This document shows, one piece after another, positions 22,601 to 34,580 of a DNA stretch of 64,000 nt (positions are counted from its first letter, which is position 1; every line of letters begins with the position of its first letter). Below the pieces are notes generated by a model, which was not told the origin of the DNA, made no database searches, and worked only from the letters and a program-made list of their open reading frames with translations. Source of the DNA: Rhynchosporium graminicola (taxonomy: Eukaryota > Ascomycota > Leotiomycetes > Helotiales > Ploettnerulaceae); the NCBI GenBank assembly GCA_900074885.1, contig FJUW01000004.1:2578578-2642577 (forward strand). Direction: 5' to 3'. Made by a program: the position numbers and the translations under genes.

Positions 22601-23200
22601 GCTCTCGATGGATGGTTCGGGTCTAGTTTCTACCACTTTTCCATAAGCACCTATTGAAGGTAGGCTCAGAACTAAACTGAACTGCTTTATTACAATTATA
22701 TCTATTTTCTCGTTAGGTAAGACTGTGAACCTGTCTTAGTACTGCTCTTAGTAGTAGCACGTGATTGCAGATATTCTTCTGACTGCTAGAAATACTATAG
22801 ACTTAAGATGACTTTAGCGAGAGGGTAGAAAGAGACGTATTACATCCCCTCAGTATTGACGAGAAGAGTCTTTATAGCTATATTAAGAGGGATAAACCCA
22901 CGATTATCTCACCTGCGGCCTGTTAATTAGACCAAATGATTAACTCAATTTTTTAGGATCGAATACGAGAATCACGGTCACACGTACTAGTAAACTTTAT
23001 GATTCGTTAAGAACTGTAACTATTACTAATGGTTAGTTCTGCCGGTTACTCCAAAAGTGAACTACCCGTCGAAAGCGCCGGTGCTGACTGCACGTCCTAC
23101 ACAGCATCATGGACATCTCACAGGGGGGTTATCGCGATATGCAACAAATGCAGGAAACTGATGGGCTGTTTCTCTGCAAGGAAAACCTGAATAGTTTCTG
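19660..23200. repeat. degenerate tandem array, about 175-bp unit
   Basis: The motif CGATATGCAACAAA or a close variant recurs at about 19684, 19900, 20012, 20188, 20393, 20773, 21535, 21802, 21980, 22150, 22314, 22491 and 23140. In the best-preserved part (21.8-22.6 kb) the spacing is 164-178 bp and neighbouring units also share TTTATTGCAGGG, GAGCCAGAAGAA, ACCGGTGTCGACAATAAGCC and TTTGACAAGGATACACGCTG in fixed order. Wider gaps hold more diverged units or insertions. No common reading frame was seen, so this looks like an old satellite or minisatellite rather than a repeat protein. Confidence 0.75.
22597..23080. mobile_element. hAT-like miniature inverted-repeat element (MITE) with 8-bp target duplication
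   Basis: The ends form a 22-bp terminal inverted repeat: left CGGCGCTCTCGATGGATGG, right end (reverse complement) CGGCGCTTTCGACGGGTAG, both followed by TTC; the four differences are all transitions. The 484-bp element is flanked by GTGCTGAC at 22589-22596 and again at 23081-23088. An 8-bp duplication is typical of the hAT superfamily. The element has no coding capacity. It lies within one unit of the tandem array: removing it and one target copy reduces the local unit spacing from 649 to 157 bp, close to the array period. Confidence 0.82.
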
Positions 23201-23879
23201 TTGGTCCATAGTCACGTGTTAGTCGAGTATCTGCACCGGGGTTTAGCCGGCCAGATATATCTCCCTTACGGAGTCTCGACTACCTAGGAAGGACAGCTAC
23301 GATACAACAGATAATACTACTACTATTATCACTATACTTTAGCTCACACAGACTACTTGATTATACGTACTACGACAGAGTGATACTAACATTAATCAAT
23401 AGACGTATAGATCATTTCACTCTTTGAAAGCAGTTAAATTTCAAGAATTTCGACTACTAAAAAGAGCGCGCTAGTAACCTTGAAGAGTAGCGATATCTAC
23501 TATAGTAATAGCTCAAGTACTAGAGAAGACACGGTCTCCTCTTTGCTATTTGACTTCAATTACTAAGATAATTTACCTGGATTCTACCTGCGATACAGTT
23601 AAAGGATTCGACTTCTAGTATATTATACTAATACCTTCTACGTACTTACCTTCTACGTACCTACCTTCTATATACTTCGATTACTACCGCAACCCGACTT
23701 CAAAGAACGCGCTTTTGAGACTTCGATTTGCGCTGAAAACTCGAAGTCAGACTTAAACGCGCTACGCAAGCGCTTCCCCTATATAACACTTAAGAATAAC
23801 TCTATAACTACTATTATAAATAACCTCGGAATAGCACTAAAACACTTATATAAATCAGACCTTTAATATAGTAAGAGAT

Positions 23880-24781
23880 AATAATACCCCCGAGGTTAGT
23901 GCTTTCGATATACCTGCGAACTCCGGTAAGGACCTACTAGACCCGGAGACTATACGGAAACAGGAAGAAAGTCTTATCAGATAAATTAAGAGCTCTGACT
24001 ACGTAGATAGACTCTTATACTCCTTATTTAAGGAGATCTACGAAGGTTAGATAATAGACTCTTTCAAATCTATTAAGAAATCGTTAAATAATAACCTTAT
24101 ATTTACCTTATATACTAAAGGCGTATTTATCGCAGAAGGCGACGAACCTGCGTAGGAGCTATATAAGTTTCTATATACTCTATAGAATACTATACGTAGT
24201 AGCTAGACCTTAAAGGAGCTAGAGAGTATAGTAGAAGAGAAGATACTCTCTGAATAGCTATAGTATATAGTATTAAACCTACTTATACTAGAGAAGCAGA
24301 TATCTGCGTAATAATAGAGAGATAAAAGAGAGAAGGAAATAATAAATAATATAGCTACTTAATAAGACGAATTAGAGTATGAGAGATTAAAGGAGGAGTT
24401 CTATAGACTACGATAAAGACGCTATATTATACTCGGCTTACCTCCTATTAGCGAATTCGACTTTAACGAAGAATACTACGAACCTCTATAATACGACCGA
24501 GATTCTACCGAAGGAGTATAATATAAAGAGACCTCCTCTGAGCAGAATAGAGAAGAGCAGCGATACTATAGAAAGCGTATACCGAAGAATACGGGGAGTA
24601 AAGGAGAAAGAGCTAGAGGAGGAGAAAGCTACTAAGGAGGAGAAAGCTACTAAGGAGCTAGAGGAGGAGAGGGAGAGTACTATAATACGATATAGAAGAA
24701 GAAGGAGAAGTCGTATAGAAAGGAGATCGCTAGCTTCTCTTATATATTTCTAGAAGAGATGAAATTCAAGGGAGATAGATA
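23880..24781 (+). mobile_element. RIP-inactivated element ORF (unidentified), upstream of an LTR
   Basis: A plus-strand frame from about 23,900 to 24,770 is coding-like when stops are ignored: ETIRKQEESLIR, YSLFKEIYEG, KGVFIAEGDEPA, LGLPPISEFDFNEEYYEPL, ending in an Arg/Gly/Glu-rich tail. I do not recognise the protein; position just before a purine run and an LTR-like sequence suggests a gag-like product or accessory ORF of an LTR retroelement. All disruptions look like Gln/Trp-to-stop changes. Confidence 0.45.
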
Positions 24782-25013
24782 TGACGACTGGTCAGGTTTG
24801 GAGGTCTCTCCCTATTAGTGGAAACACTTACTGCTAAGCGAGATTACACGAGTAGAGTTTAGGGGCCCCTTTTCATATATATACTTCTATTCTCTCTCTA
24901 CTTCTTAACTCCTTAGTTATAGATTCTAAAGTGATTCTTACTACTTAATATTAATAGTAATATAAGGTCTTATTACTAAGGTAGTTTTAAGACCTTTCTA
25001 GAGTAAGCGTTAT
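24782..25013 (+). repeat. LTR-like sequence, left arm of inverted pair
   Basis: Starts TGACGACTGGTCAGG after the purine-rich AAGGGAGATAGAT, as an LTR follows a polypurine tract. Its 232 bp recur inverted at 25320-25552, with most differences being C/T or G/A transitions. It contains the marker AGGGGCCCCTTTTCATATATA. Confidence 0.7.
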
Positions 25014-25319
25014 ATTATCTATAACTCTTTTACTTATATCTAGGAAGATAGTAAATATCTACTTATATTATACCTCTATGCTTAGAGCTACTAAACGCAG
25101 GAGACTACGCTATATAGAGAAGGCTTATACTAAGTATAAACTTAAAGAATAGTACCTAAACCGAAGTAACTTAAGTCCGATAAATCGACTACCGGTTCTC
25201 CGACTCCCTCTACTTCTTATTCTTCGGCGACTCGTAATACTCGCCGTAACTTACTTCTCTCTATAGTAGAGAGTACTCGCGATAACGCCTCGTCCGAGTT
25301 AAGCTCCCTAACTCCTACT

Positions 25320-25552
25320 TATAACGCTTACTCTAGAAAAGTCTCAAAACTACCTAAGTAATAAGACCTCATATTACTATGAATATAAAGTAGTAAGAAT
25401 CACTTGAGAATCTACAACTAAGGAGTAAAGATGTAGAGAGAGAATAGAAGTATATATATGAAAAGGGGCCCCTAAACTCTACTCGTATAATCTCGCTTAG
25501 CAGTAAGTGTTTCTACTAATAGGAAGAGACCTCTAAACTTAACTAGTTATTA
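25320..25552 (-). repeat. LTR-like sequence, right arm of inverted pair
   Basis: Reverse-complement partner of 24782-25013. On the minus strand it follows a purine tract (GGAGGGGGAAGTAG) that ends the pol relic to its right, so it reads as the 3' LTR of that element. The 306 bp between the two arms are not part of the repeat. Confidence 0.7.
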
Positions 25553-27760
25553 TACTACTTCCCCCTCCGAAAAAAGCTCGCCCTCGAGCGTTAGTCTATC
25601 TCCTTATTATTATTAAAGTAGTTATAATTATTAATTCTATCGTAGAAAGCTTTTAGCTAATTAGGTAGTCTAGTAGGAGGTCTAGCTTACGTTAGGTTAT
25701 TAAAGTAGAATTATTATAGCTTAGTAAGAGCGTATTTAACGTCTATAGCGTTATACTATATAAGATCGACGTCTTGATTTAACTAGGAAACTCGGTATAA
25801 GAGGCTATTACGCTGCATACAGCACGTAAGTATATCTTCGATCTCCTATTTATTATTACTAGTAATATTAATAAGTAGTAGTAGTAGTAAGGTTTATCCT
25901 AGTAAGGAGTCGTTTAGATACTTCTATAGCTTAGTAGCAGGGAATACGTTATATACTTTTATACTAGTAGGAAGCTCTAGGCGATAAGAGCTTCTGACCT
26001 TTTCAATTATATAGAAGAGTCTATTAGTCGGGAAGTCGAGTTTTTTACTAGATCGAGTACTCGTAAAGTAGCGTATATCTAGCTAGATAAGGTCGTCTAT
26101 AGTAAAGTCGACTTCATAGCGTAAGCGATTATAGGATTAGGATATCTTAGCTTATATATATTAAAGGCTAGATTAAGTAGTAGTCTAGGTATCGCGTAAG
26201 CGATTAGCGTAATCTAGAGCTTACTAAGTATTCAACTTATCAGTAAGTATAATAAAGTCAGATAAGTCTTTCTAATTCTAATTAATATAGGGTATATATC
26301 TATAAACGACTTTAAAGGGTAAGAGACCTCTAAGGGATTCGTAAGGGAGAGTTATCTAAGCGTAATCTATAATAAATAAGAATTCCGACTAGTTATCTTA
26401 ATAGTAAGAGATAAAAGGTCGTAATCTACGTTAGAGATATTAGTTATAGATCTCTATTTAGCTATCTGTTTACAAGTAATCTACTGCAGAAAGCTATCTT
26501 TTAGTACTAAGAATTATAATAACTATAGTCTAAAAACAGGAAACGAATTAAAGCTCTCTATTAGAAGTAATTATTAATAGAGCTCCGAAATAGCGGTATA
26601 CGTAATATAAGTAAAGCTTTATAAGGTCGCGCGTATTAGAGGTCTTTCAGTATAGAATACTAATTGCTTATTTACTAAAACGGTCGATAAATATAAGAAT
26701 ATTATTATAGCTATATTTATCACAGTTGAAGCTATAGTAGTCGACTGTAATATACTCCTATAGACGTAATAGTACAGGTAGAAGTTAGAGGAGGCCCGGT
26801 TTCTTATTACGCAGCACTTAAATTCGTTAGTAAGTATAATAGTTATGATAGTACTAGTTAATAGTTAAAGCGATTCCGTACTACTAGTATTATAATACTA
26901 GTAGTTATAAGGTCTTCTTTATACTTAGATAAGTAGTCTCTAATCGGTTATATACTTCGTATATAAGTAGCGTGCGAAAGTATAAGACGTTAAGTATAAT
27001 TAGTTTTCTTTTATAGAGTAGAAGATCTTTTTCTATAGTTAGTTTTCTAGAAGTAGCAGAGAGAGCTTATTTCTATAAAGCTTAGAGTAATAGCGTAATA
27101 CGATTAGCGTTAAGTACTTACTATACTATAGAAAAGACTAGCGATAAGTCAGCGACTTATAAGGAATTAATAAGCTTAAAGTTATATATAGAGTCAGAGC
27201 TATTCCAGAGGTTACTTATAAGTAGTACTAGATCGATTTAGTCTTCGCGTAGTAGCTATTATAAACACTAGGTTCTTTTAGCGTTATTTTAGTTATCTAA
27301 TTTATTTATTCTGCGAGAGAGAGTATTAGCAAGTAGATTATACTTCCTAGGTCGATAAGTAATTATAAAGTTATAATCTGCGAGTAGCTCGGCTTATTAA
27401 GCTTATTATACGTTTAGCTATTTAGAGGTCATGAAGTACTTAAGAGCTTTATAATCAGTGATAACGCGGATCTAATATAGTACGCCTGCGAGCTCAGATC
27501 TCTAGTTACTAAAAGATCGTATAATTACGAGTATTTCCTTATTATAAATAGCGTAATTAAGCTCGGCAAGTAGTATAGTCTTAGAGAAGTAAGCTACTAG
27601 GAACTAGTCTTCGTCGTGCTATTACGATAGTATACCTGCTATTACTCTATTACTAGTATCTATTTCGNAGTTAGTACTATTAATTACGAATTCGATAGTT
27701 AGGTTTTTAAAAGAGCTAAGATTCCAGAGATCTCTCGGATAGCTAGGAATTTGAACGTAA
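25553..27760 (-). mobile_element. Ty3/gypsy pol relic (RIP-mutated)
   Basis: On the minus strand near 27,300-27,430 an RNase H/connection segment is readable: ALKYFMTSK, AELLADYNFIITYRP and KYNLLANTLSRRI, the classic gypsy end of the RNase H domain. Farther left on the same strand an integrase-sized region continues to a polypurine tract and the LTR at 25552. Reading frames are broken throughout. The reverse transcriptase would have to lie right of 27.5 kb, where a plus-strand element begins, so this copy appears truncated at its 5' side. Confidence 0.65.
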
Positions 27761-27929
27761 TTCAGCCTCAGAAGCACTAGTATTACTACGAAGTCACTCT
27801 CAGATACTTCGAAACTCGTTCCTTCGTGCGTACGAAGTAAAACAGCGGACGAATTTTAGGTGGAAACTTCCCTATAGGCCCTAATATTTATTATCCCCTC
27901 ACCAGACTTTAACCTTCCGAAAGTAGCTC

Positions 27930-29333
27930 TAATAGCGAAAAACCTTACTTTTAAGCTAGAACGAAGTAGCTTATTACCCTAGCGGAAATTATCAGAATTC
28001 GACTCGTAATCCTTATACCCCGGTATAATTTATCCCTCTTAGCAGAATCGACCTCCCTCTACTAGAACTTTTAATTTAATACTTTCTATATCTACTTAAC
28101 GAAGATATCTAACTCTTCTTAATCTTTTAGCTTCTTCAGAATTCGATTTCGACTTTCGCTTCTTCTATAACTTTCAAGTGTTCTATTACTTTCGCTTAGC
28201 CTCGCTTACCTAATACTATACCTCCTAAGAAAGCTCAGCTAGCTCCTATAGCTTTACTAGAATACCCTCGTAGCCCCTCTGATTCCGTACCTACTATAGA
28301 ATTATTTCAATCGATTAAAGACTATTAATTATAGATAGAATCGACTACTCGGGAGCTTTCTATTAGTATTAGTCGTATCGAACAGATATTTGCCGAGTTT
28401 TTATATACTTAGATATAATCGATGAACTCTAGACCTTCGGTAAACCTTAGACTTTCGGTAAACTCGGTATTATAATTACCGATAGAACTTACCCTTAAAC
28501 GCTCTTTAATTAATAATTTACGGACCTCTAGTAAGTCGTAACTAACTGAAAGTATCGATAATCTTAATATAGGAATCAACTCGTCTTTTAGCTAATAGCG
28601 TGCTTCTATTTAGGACCGACTAGAAGTTAATTCAGACTAATACCCGACTACGCGTGCCTATAAAGCGCTAGTCTAGAGCTCTACTTCTAGCCTTATAAGA
28701 GGTTACTTAGAACTATAGTATCTCTCGGAAATTACGCCTTTCTTCTCTACTAAAGAGATAATTTCAGTACTCGCTTCTTACTACCTTTCCGGACTCGAAA
28801 CAGAGTAGTATCGGACCGAATTTCATAAGCTTTTAATGAAAAAGGAGTCCTTTTTGCAATTCCGTGTAAAGTTCCAAAGCTCGGCAATTCTCGGAGGTAT
28901 AGCTAAATCAGAGTAGTACTTTTACCTCTAGCCGAAGCTTACTATACGGCTACGTATAGCTGCCGCTCTAATTAAGTACTCTTAGAAGACTGATTATTTA
29001 GCTATAGTCTCTTCTCTTATAGCACTCGATTTGGAACTCTCTCGACTACCTTTAATACCTCGAGCTACTCTAGCTCTACCGATAGTTAGTACGTCTTCTA
29101 AGCCCTTAATACCTATCGAGGAAGTATAGTATTACTACTATAAGAAGCACGGTCACTATAAGGGCGATTATCCGATATTAAAGATAAAGAAAGAGTGATT
29201 TGCGTCTTACGCTTTAGATTAATAATTACTTAGATTTTATTTAGAATTCGACTTGATTCGACTATCTTTTCTTTCGTTTTTTATTTACCTTTAAAGGCTC
29301 GAAGGCGAGCCTTTATCTTAGAAGGAGGTAATA
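27930..29333 (+). mobile_element. gag relic of an LTR retroelement, zinc-knuckle type
   Basis: A plus-strand frame reads FHKLLMKKESFLQFRVKF, then LALDLELSRLPLIPRA and a zinc knuckle with its first two cysteines mutated to Tyr (YYYYKKHGHYKGDYP, about 29,128-29,176). The frame ends at a purine run (GAAGGAGG) directly before an LTR start at 29334. No pol follows before the LTR, so this is a gag-only or internally deleted element. Confidence 0.6.
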
Positions 29334-29533
29334 TGATAGCGCATAGTATACGTGGCAGATATAGGCTAGTATCGGTGCCTTAGGCATACCCTCCTTATAT
29401 ATATAGAAGGTGCAGACTCCTTCAGAGCTCTATATCTTTCTGTTTCCTTTATACTAGACTATATAAGATCGCTCTTAGCCTCCCTACTTATTTATTCTTA
29501 CTTATATACCGCCTTGAGTCTTGTGTCGTTACA
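29334..29533 (+). repeat. LTR (TG...CA), about 200 bp
   Basis: Begins TGATAGCGCATAG after GAAGGAGGTAATA and ends TTGTGTCGTTACA. It contains a TATA-like stretch. By position it is the 3' LTR of the gag element on its left; no second copy was found in the window. Confidence 0.6.
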
Positions 29534-32500
29534 GAGATACTAGAATAAACTTATTAGGGAATAGAAGCCCTTAATAAGAGGACCTTAATAACGAACTATA
29601 GCGTATTATATAAGAGATATATAAGCGCTAGCTCCTAATAAAAACCGAGCTAGTAAATACGCGTACCGCCCTAGAGGTATCGGAGGCTAAAAGACTTAGA
29701 TAAGCGCCTAGATCTAATAATACTAGAGACTTATTATCTTCGAGTGCCCTAATAAAAACCCTTATTAAGTCCCTTATAGCGTCTCGGCCGAGCTCTAATA
29801 GAGAACTATTAGGCTCCGGTAGATAGATACTACTTACCTAGGATAGATATACGGATTCTTTTCGAGACTATCTCTTAAGACTAAGAAATTCTTATCGTAT
29901 ACGCTCCGCTTAAAGGCTATCTCTCTCTACTAACTATTACTAAGATACTATTTATAATACTCTCTTATAGCGTAAACGAGCTTATGTATAATACTTCTAG
30001 GAGAGGAGAAGCCCTATAGATAATAAGGACCCTAAAGCTTTCTTCGCGTAGCTCGATAAAATATTTATAGATAGTAATAAGTAAGCTAAGGCCCTCGAAC
30101 GGCTCACGAGTATAAGGTACTCTATAGGATAGCCCTAGCATAAGTATTAGCTAGAATTCGACGAACTCTTACTAAGCGCTAGAGGAGAGAGCTAGGAAGA
30201 TAATATAAAGATAAGTTACCTTAGGAATACGTTTTTAAACCTTATCCGAATATATATAGCCTCTATAGCTAAAACTACGGATTACTACGAATTTGCTAAG
30301 GAGGTAGAATAGATTATAACTAACCTCGAAGAGATAGATTAGTTTAAAGTATCGAATAAGAAGTAGAATAATAAGAATAAGGACTCTAGGATAAATATAA
30401 TAGATTATATATATCTCTAGAAAGCCTCTATAAAAGCTAAAGTTAATACTAATAGAGATATAGTGATAGTACTAGCGCGTATAGCAGGAAACCGAGAAAG
30501 GAATAATAAAGCTTATAATAATTCTAGTAGTAAATAAAGATCTAAATAGATAGATATAGCTGAATAAGAGAGATACTATAAGAAAAAGCTCTATTTCCGC
30601 TATAAAGTATCTAAGTACTATATCTGTAATTACTTATATGCTCTAGTAGTATAACTTATTACAATTAATATAATAGGACTATTACTAGAGGATAATAATA
30701 ATATATTAGACTTTACTCTTTTAGAGTTAGAAAAAGACTAACTTCCTCTTAAAGTTAAGAGCTAAGAGTAAATAAAGTATTAATAAAAAGATAAAGTAAA
30801 TTCAAAGAGCTTATAAACAGAAACCTTATATATATAGATATAGTCCTTTAAGAAATATTCGAAATATTTACCCTTATTAATAAAGGATATTAGTACTATA
30901 CTATAATAAATAAAGACCTTATAGAAGGTCTTAGTCTTATATATATAAGCTATAGGACCCGCGAGATAAAAGGCGCTTTAAAAGCTATATAGAACTTAAG
31001 GACTAAAGGAGTAATCGGATTCCGAATGAAAATCGCGGGGTTTAGCTAAAGGGTCTATATATATATAGTACTAAAACTAGCTTTTCTATTAATCTTAAGG
31101 AACCTATAGAAAGTATAAAATAAGATTAGGATAACACTTGAAAAATAATAATACTATTATAGCCTAATAAAGAAATAAGTAATAGAAGGATATAATTACT
31201 ACTTATATATAGATAATAGTAATTATACCTTAGTATCTGCTATAATATTAGAGGATATAAAAATAGCCCTTTAGGATAAAGAAAAGCTAACTCTAAACTA
31301 ATTCAAAAATATCCTTCCTCTAGAGATTTAAGATATAGCTCTACTCTTTTCTAAATAAGAAGTAGAGAAACTAGCTTCTTATTAACTAGGTATCGATTAT
31401 CGAATCGATATCTGCGAATAATCAGATAAGTTCTCTACTACTTCACTATAGGGTCCGCTATATAATATATCTAAAGATAAATTACTAGTACTAAGAAAGT
31501 TATTAAATAGCTTCTTAGAAAAAGGATATATATAGCTTAGTACTTTAGAAGTAGTAGCTCTTATCCTTTTTATATAGAAGCCCGGGAGAGGTCTAAGGTT
31601 CTGTTATAACTACTAAGCGCTAAATACTATTACGAAGCTAGACCGGTACTTATTACTATTAATACTAGAGACCTTACGGAACCTAATAAGTACTAAATAG
31701 CTTACTAAAATAAATATAGTTTCAGTATTTTATTAAATATATATAGTATTAGGTCACGAGTATGAAATAGCCTTTCGTATAAGATTTAAGTCTTTTAAAT
31801 AGCTTATATATCCTTTTAGATTATTAGGAGCTCCGGCGAGTTTCTAGCGGTATATTAATAGTTTATTAAGAGAATAATTAGACGACTTTACCTTAGCTTA
31901 TATAGATAATATAGTTATTTACTCGAACGGCTCTAGAGAAGACCACTTCGAAAAGGTCCGAACTATTCTCTATAAGCTTTAGGATAGCAGATTATACTTA
32001 GATCCCGGAAAGAGCGAGTTCGTATATAAGAAGCTTAAATATCTAAAATTTATTATATATACTAATAAGAAGAGTATAAGTCCTAATCTAGAAAAAATAA
32101 TAGTAATTAAGAATTAAGCGTAACTTAAGACTTAGAAAGAAATATAATATTTCTTAGGATTTATAAACTTCTACTAAATATTTATAGCGAACTACTTAAA
32201 GCTAGCTACGCTCTTAATAGTATTAATAGAGAAAAGTCGCTTATTCTCTTAGGGAAAACTAGAAGAGAAAGTATTTAAAGCTCTAATAGAAAAGTTTTAT
32301 AATACTCTAGTACTTATATACTAGGATCCGAGACTTTAGATATTCTTAGAGATTAATTATAATAGATTCGCGATAGAAAGAGCCCTCCTATAAGAAAAGA
32401 ATAGAGTCCGATAACTAGTAAGCTTCTTTACTTAGAAGCTAAATAAAGCCGAAATTAATTATAATATCTATAATAAGAAGATACTAGTAATAATTACTTA

Positions 32501-34580
32501 CTTGAAATTCTAAGCCCCCGAGTTAAAAGTATATAGCTCTTTTATAATTTAGATAGATTATAAGAACCTTAAGTATTTTATAATTAAGCGATAGCTATTA
32601 GAGCGTTAAGTACGCTAATATAAGACTTTATTATTATTTAAGTTTACTTTAGTATATAAGCCGGGATCCGAAGCTATTATCCCGGATACTTTATCATAGA
32701 AGGAGTAAGATATATTTAGAGCGAGCGATATGAATTCGAGGTTCTGCAGGTTTTTAGACTCGGAATATATAGTAAACTAGCTAACTTTAGAGAGGGAAAA
32801 TAAGATAAGAGTAATACTTATATCTACTTAGCTATTAACTATACTCTCCGGCTAAGTTCTTACTTTAGACTTAGTAATAGCTAGAGGCCCTTTCTAAAAT
32901 AAAGAACTAAACGACTTATAAGATATTATAATATAAGGAGATATAATATATTAAACTATATTCCGCTTATTATAAGATAAGGTCTAATCTTTCTTAAGCG
33001 AAATTAAGATTAAAATCTAAGTTAATAACTATAATATAAATATAAAGAACTACTTATATTACTATAGAAAGTTATAAGTACTAAGCGCCCTAGTTATACT
33101 AGAGTCTAACTATAAAATAATAGACCTTAAGACTTTTAAAAATAATACTCTAAAGATAAGACTTATCTAGTTTATCTATAACTCGCCGGTCTATAGTTAT
33201 CTAAGGCGGGACTCTACTATATCGATACTAGGACGCTCCTTCTATTAGCTATTATAGTTAAGGTATATAAGATAATTCTTAAGGAACTATAACTATTATA
33301 AGAGAAATAAAGTATAAAGAGAATATAAGTATAGACTCCTAAGATTATTACTAGTTCCTAACTAATTCTTCTAAGAGATATCTATAGAATTTATAACTAA
33401 CTTACTAGACTCTTAGGGTAACTATTAATTTTAAGTAATTAAAGACTAGTTAAGTAAATAAGTAGTCGTCGAAGCGATACCTAGTATAAAAGCAGAGGAA
33501 TACGCTAAGAAATTCATAGAATACTAAGTAAGAAACTATAGGATACCGCGAGTAATTATAAGTAATAAAAGTACTAACTAGATAAGTATATTCTAGAAGA
33601 CCTTTTATCGCTTAATTAGTATATAATAGAGACTTAGCGCCGGATATTACTTATAAATTAATAAAGAACTAGAAAAGCTAAATTAAGATATCTAAGCTTA
33701 TTTATAGAACTTTATTAACTAAGAGTAATCTGACTAGAAAAAGTAGCTCCTTATAGCTTAGTTAGTATTAAATAAATATTATTACGTAGGCCTCGGGATA
33801 AGCTTATTCTTTACTATATATAAGTACGAAGTGCTATTAATTATCCTGTTAGAGATAGAACCCGAGATTAACTCTTAGCTACTATCGAGCGAATAAGCAG
33901 TAGTATTCGTAGAAAAGATAAAGAAGATTACTAACTTATACTAGTCGAATATAGCGGTATCCGCTTAGAAATAGGAGGATAGCGCTAATAAGATAAGGAC
34001 TCTAGCTTTAGTATACCGGAAAGGAGATAAAGTATAGTTAGACCTATATAACTACCGGATAAATCGACTAAAAAAGAGTCTTAATACGAAGTACGCTAAG
34101 TATATATTAAATGAAGTATTATCGCTAGTAGCTATTCGTTTATCTAGGGTCTCTAGTAATATTCACCTAGTATTTCATATAGATCTATTATAACTAGCGA
34201 GCTATAACTTATTGACTAAGTAAGAGACTAACAATAATTAACTAGAGCTTATATTATTCGAGACTTATAAAGAATAGTAAATAGAGGAGATTCTTTATAC
34301 TAGAGATAAATCGAGAAGAAAAGGGAAAGGTAAGGAAGTACTAATAAAGTAAGTAAGTTATTATAAATTTATATAAGAACTTATTAAAGACCTATCGGAT
34401 ATTATAGCTATAGATAAGTTTAAAACTAAGTATAGAGATATTAAGTACTATAATAGATCTAAATAAGTATAAGAGAAAAAGAAGAAGAAGAAGAGATCCG
34501 CTTAATTTTAAGTAAGTTAATAGTATTAATAAGTAGAGTTCAGATTTCTTTTTATATAATTTTATTAATTAAAAAGGTAA
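29534..34580 (+). mobile_element. Ty3/gypsy gag-pol relic, near-complete but RIP-inactivated
   Basis: The order gag, protease region, reverse transcriptase, RNase H, integrase, C-terminal domain can be followed on the plus strand. A degraded gag zinc knuckle lies at about 30,570-30,640. Reverse transcriptase shows KPGRGLRFCYNY, LLGAPASF and the catalytic-box remnant YIDN at 31,899-31,910, which stands where YIDD is usual. RNase H follows (LEINYNRFAIERALL, TLVYKPGSEAIIPDTLS). Integrase reads EISIEFITNLLDS and IPRVIISNKSTN (33.2-33.6 kb). Dozens of stops at expected Gln/Trp positions make it non-functional. A possible 3' LTR starts after AAAAAGGTAATA near 34,580, but its partner was not identified. 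Confidence 0.85.

Noticed and set aside
22597..23080. 9-bp target duplication (Mutator-like) for the miniature transposon
   Set aside because: Extending the TIR by its leading C on both ends leaves exactly 8 duplicated bases; a 9-bp reading would make the ends unequal.
19660..23200. CRISPR array suggested by regular TGCAACAAA spacing
   Set aside because: Units are 110-270 bp and diverged throughout; no short identical repeats or unique spacers, and the genome is eukaryotic.
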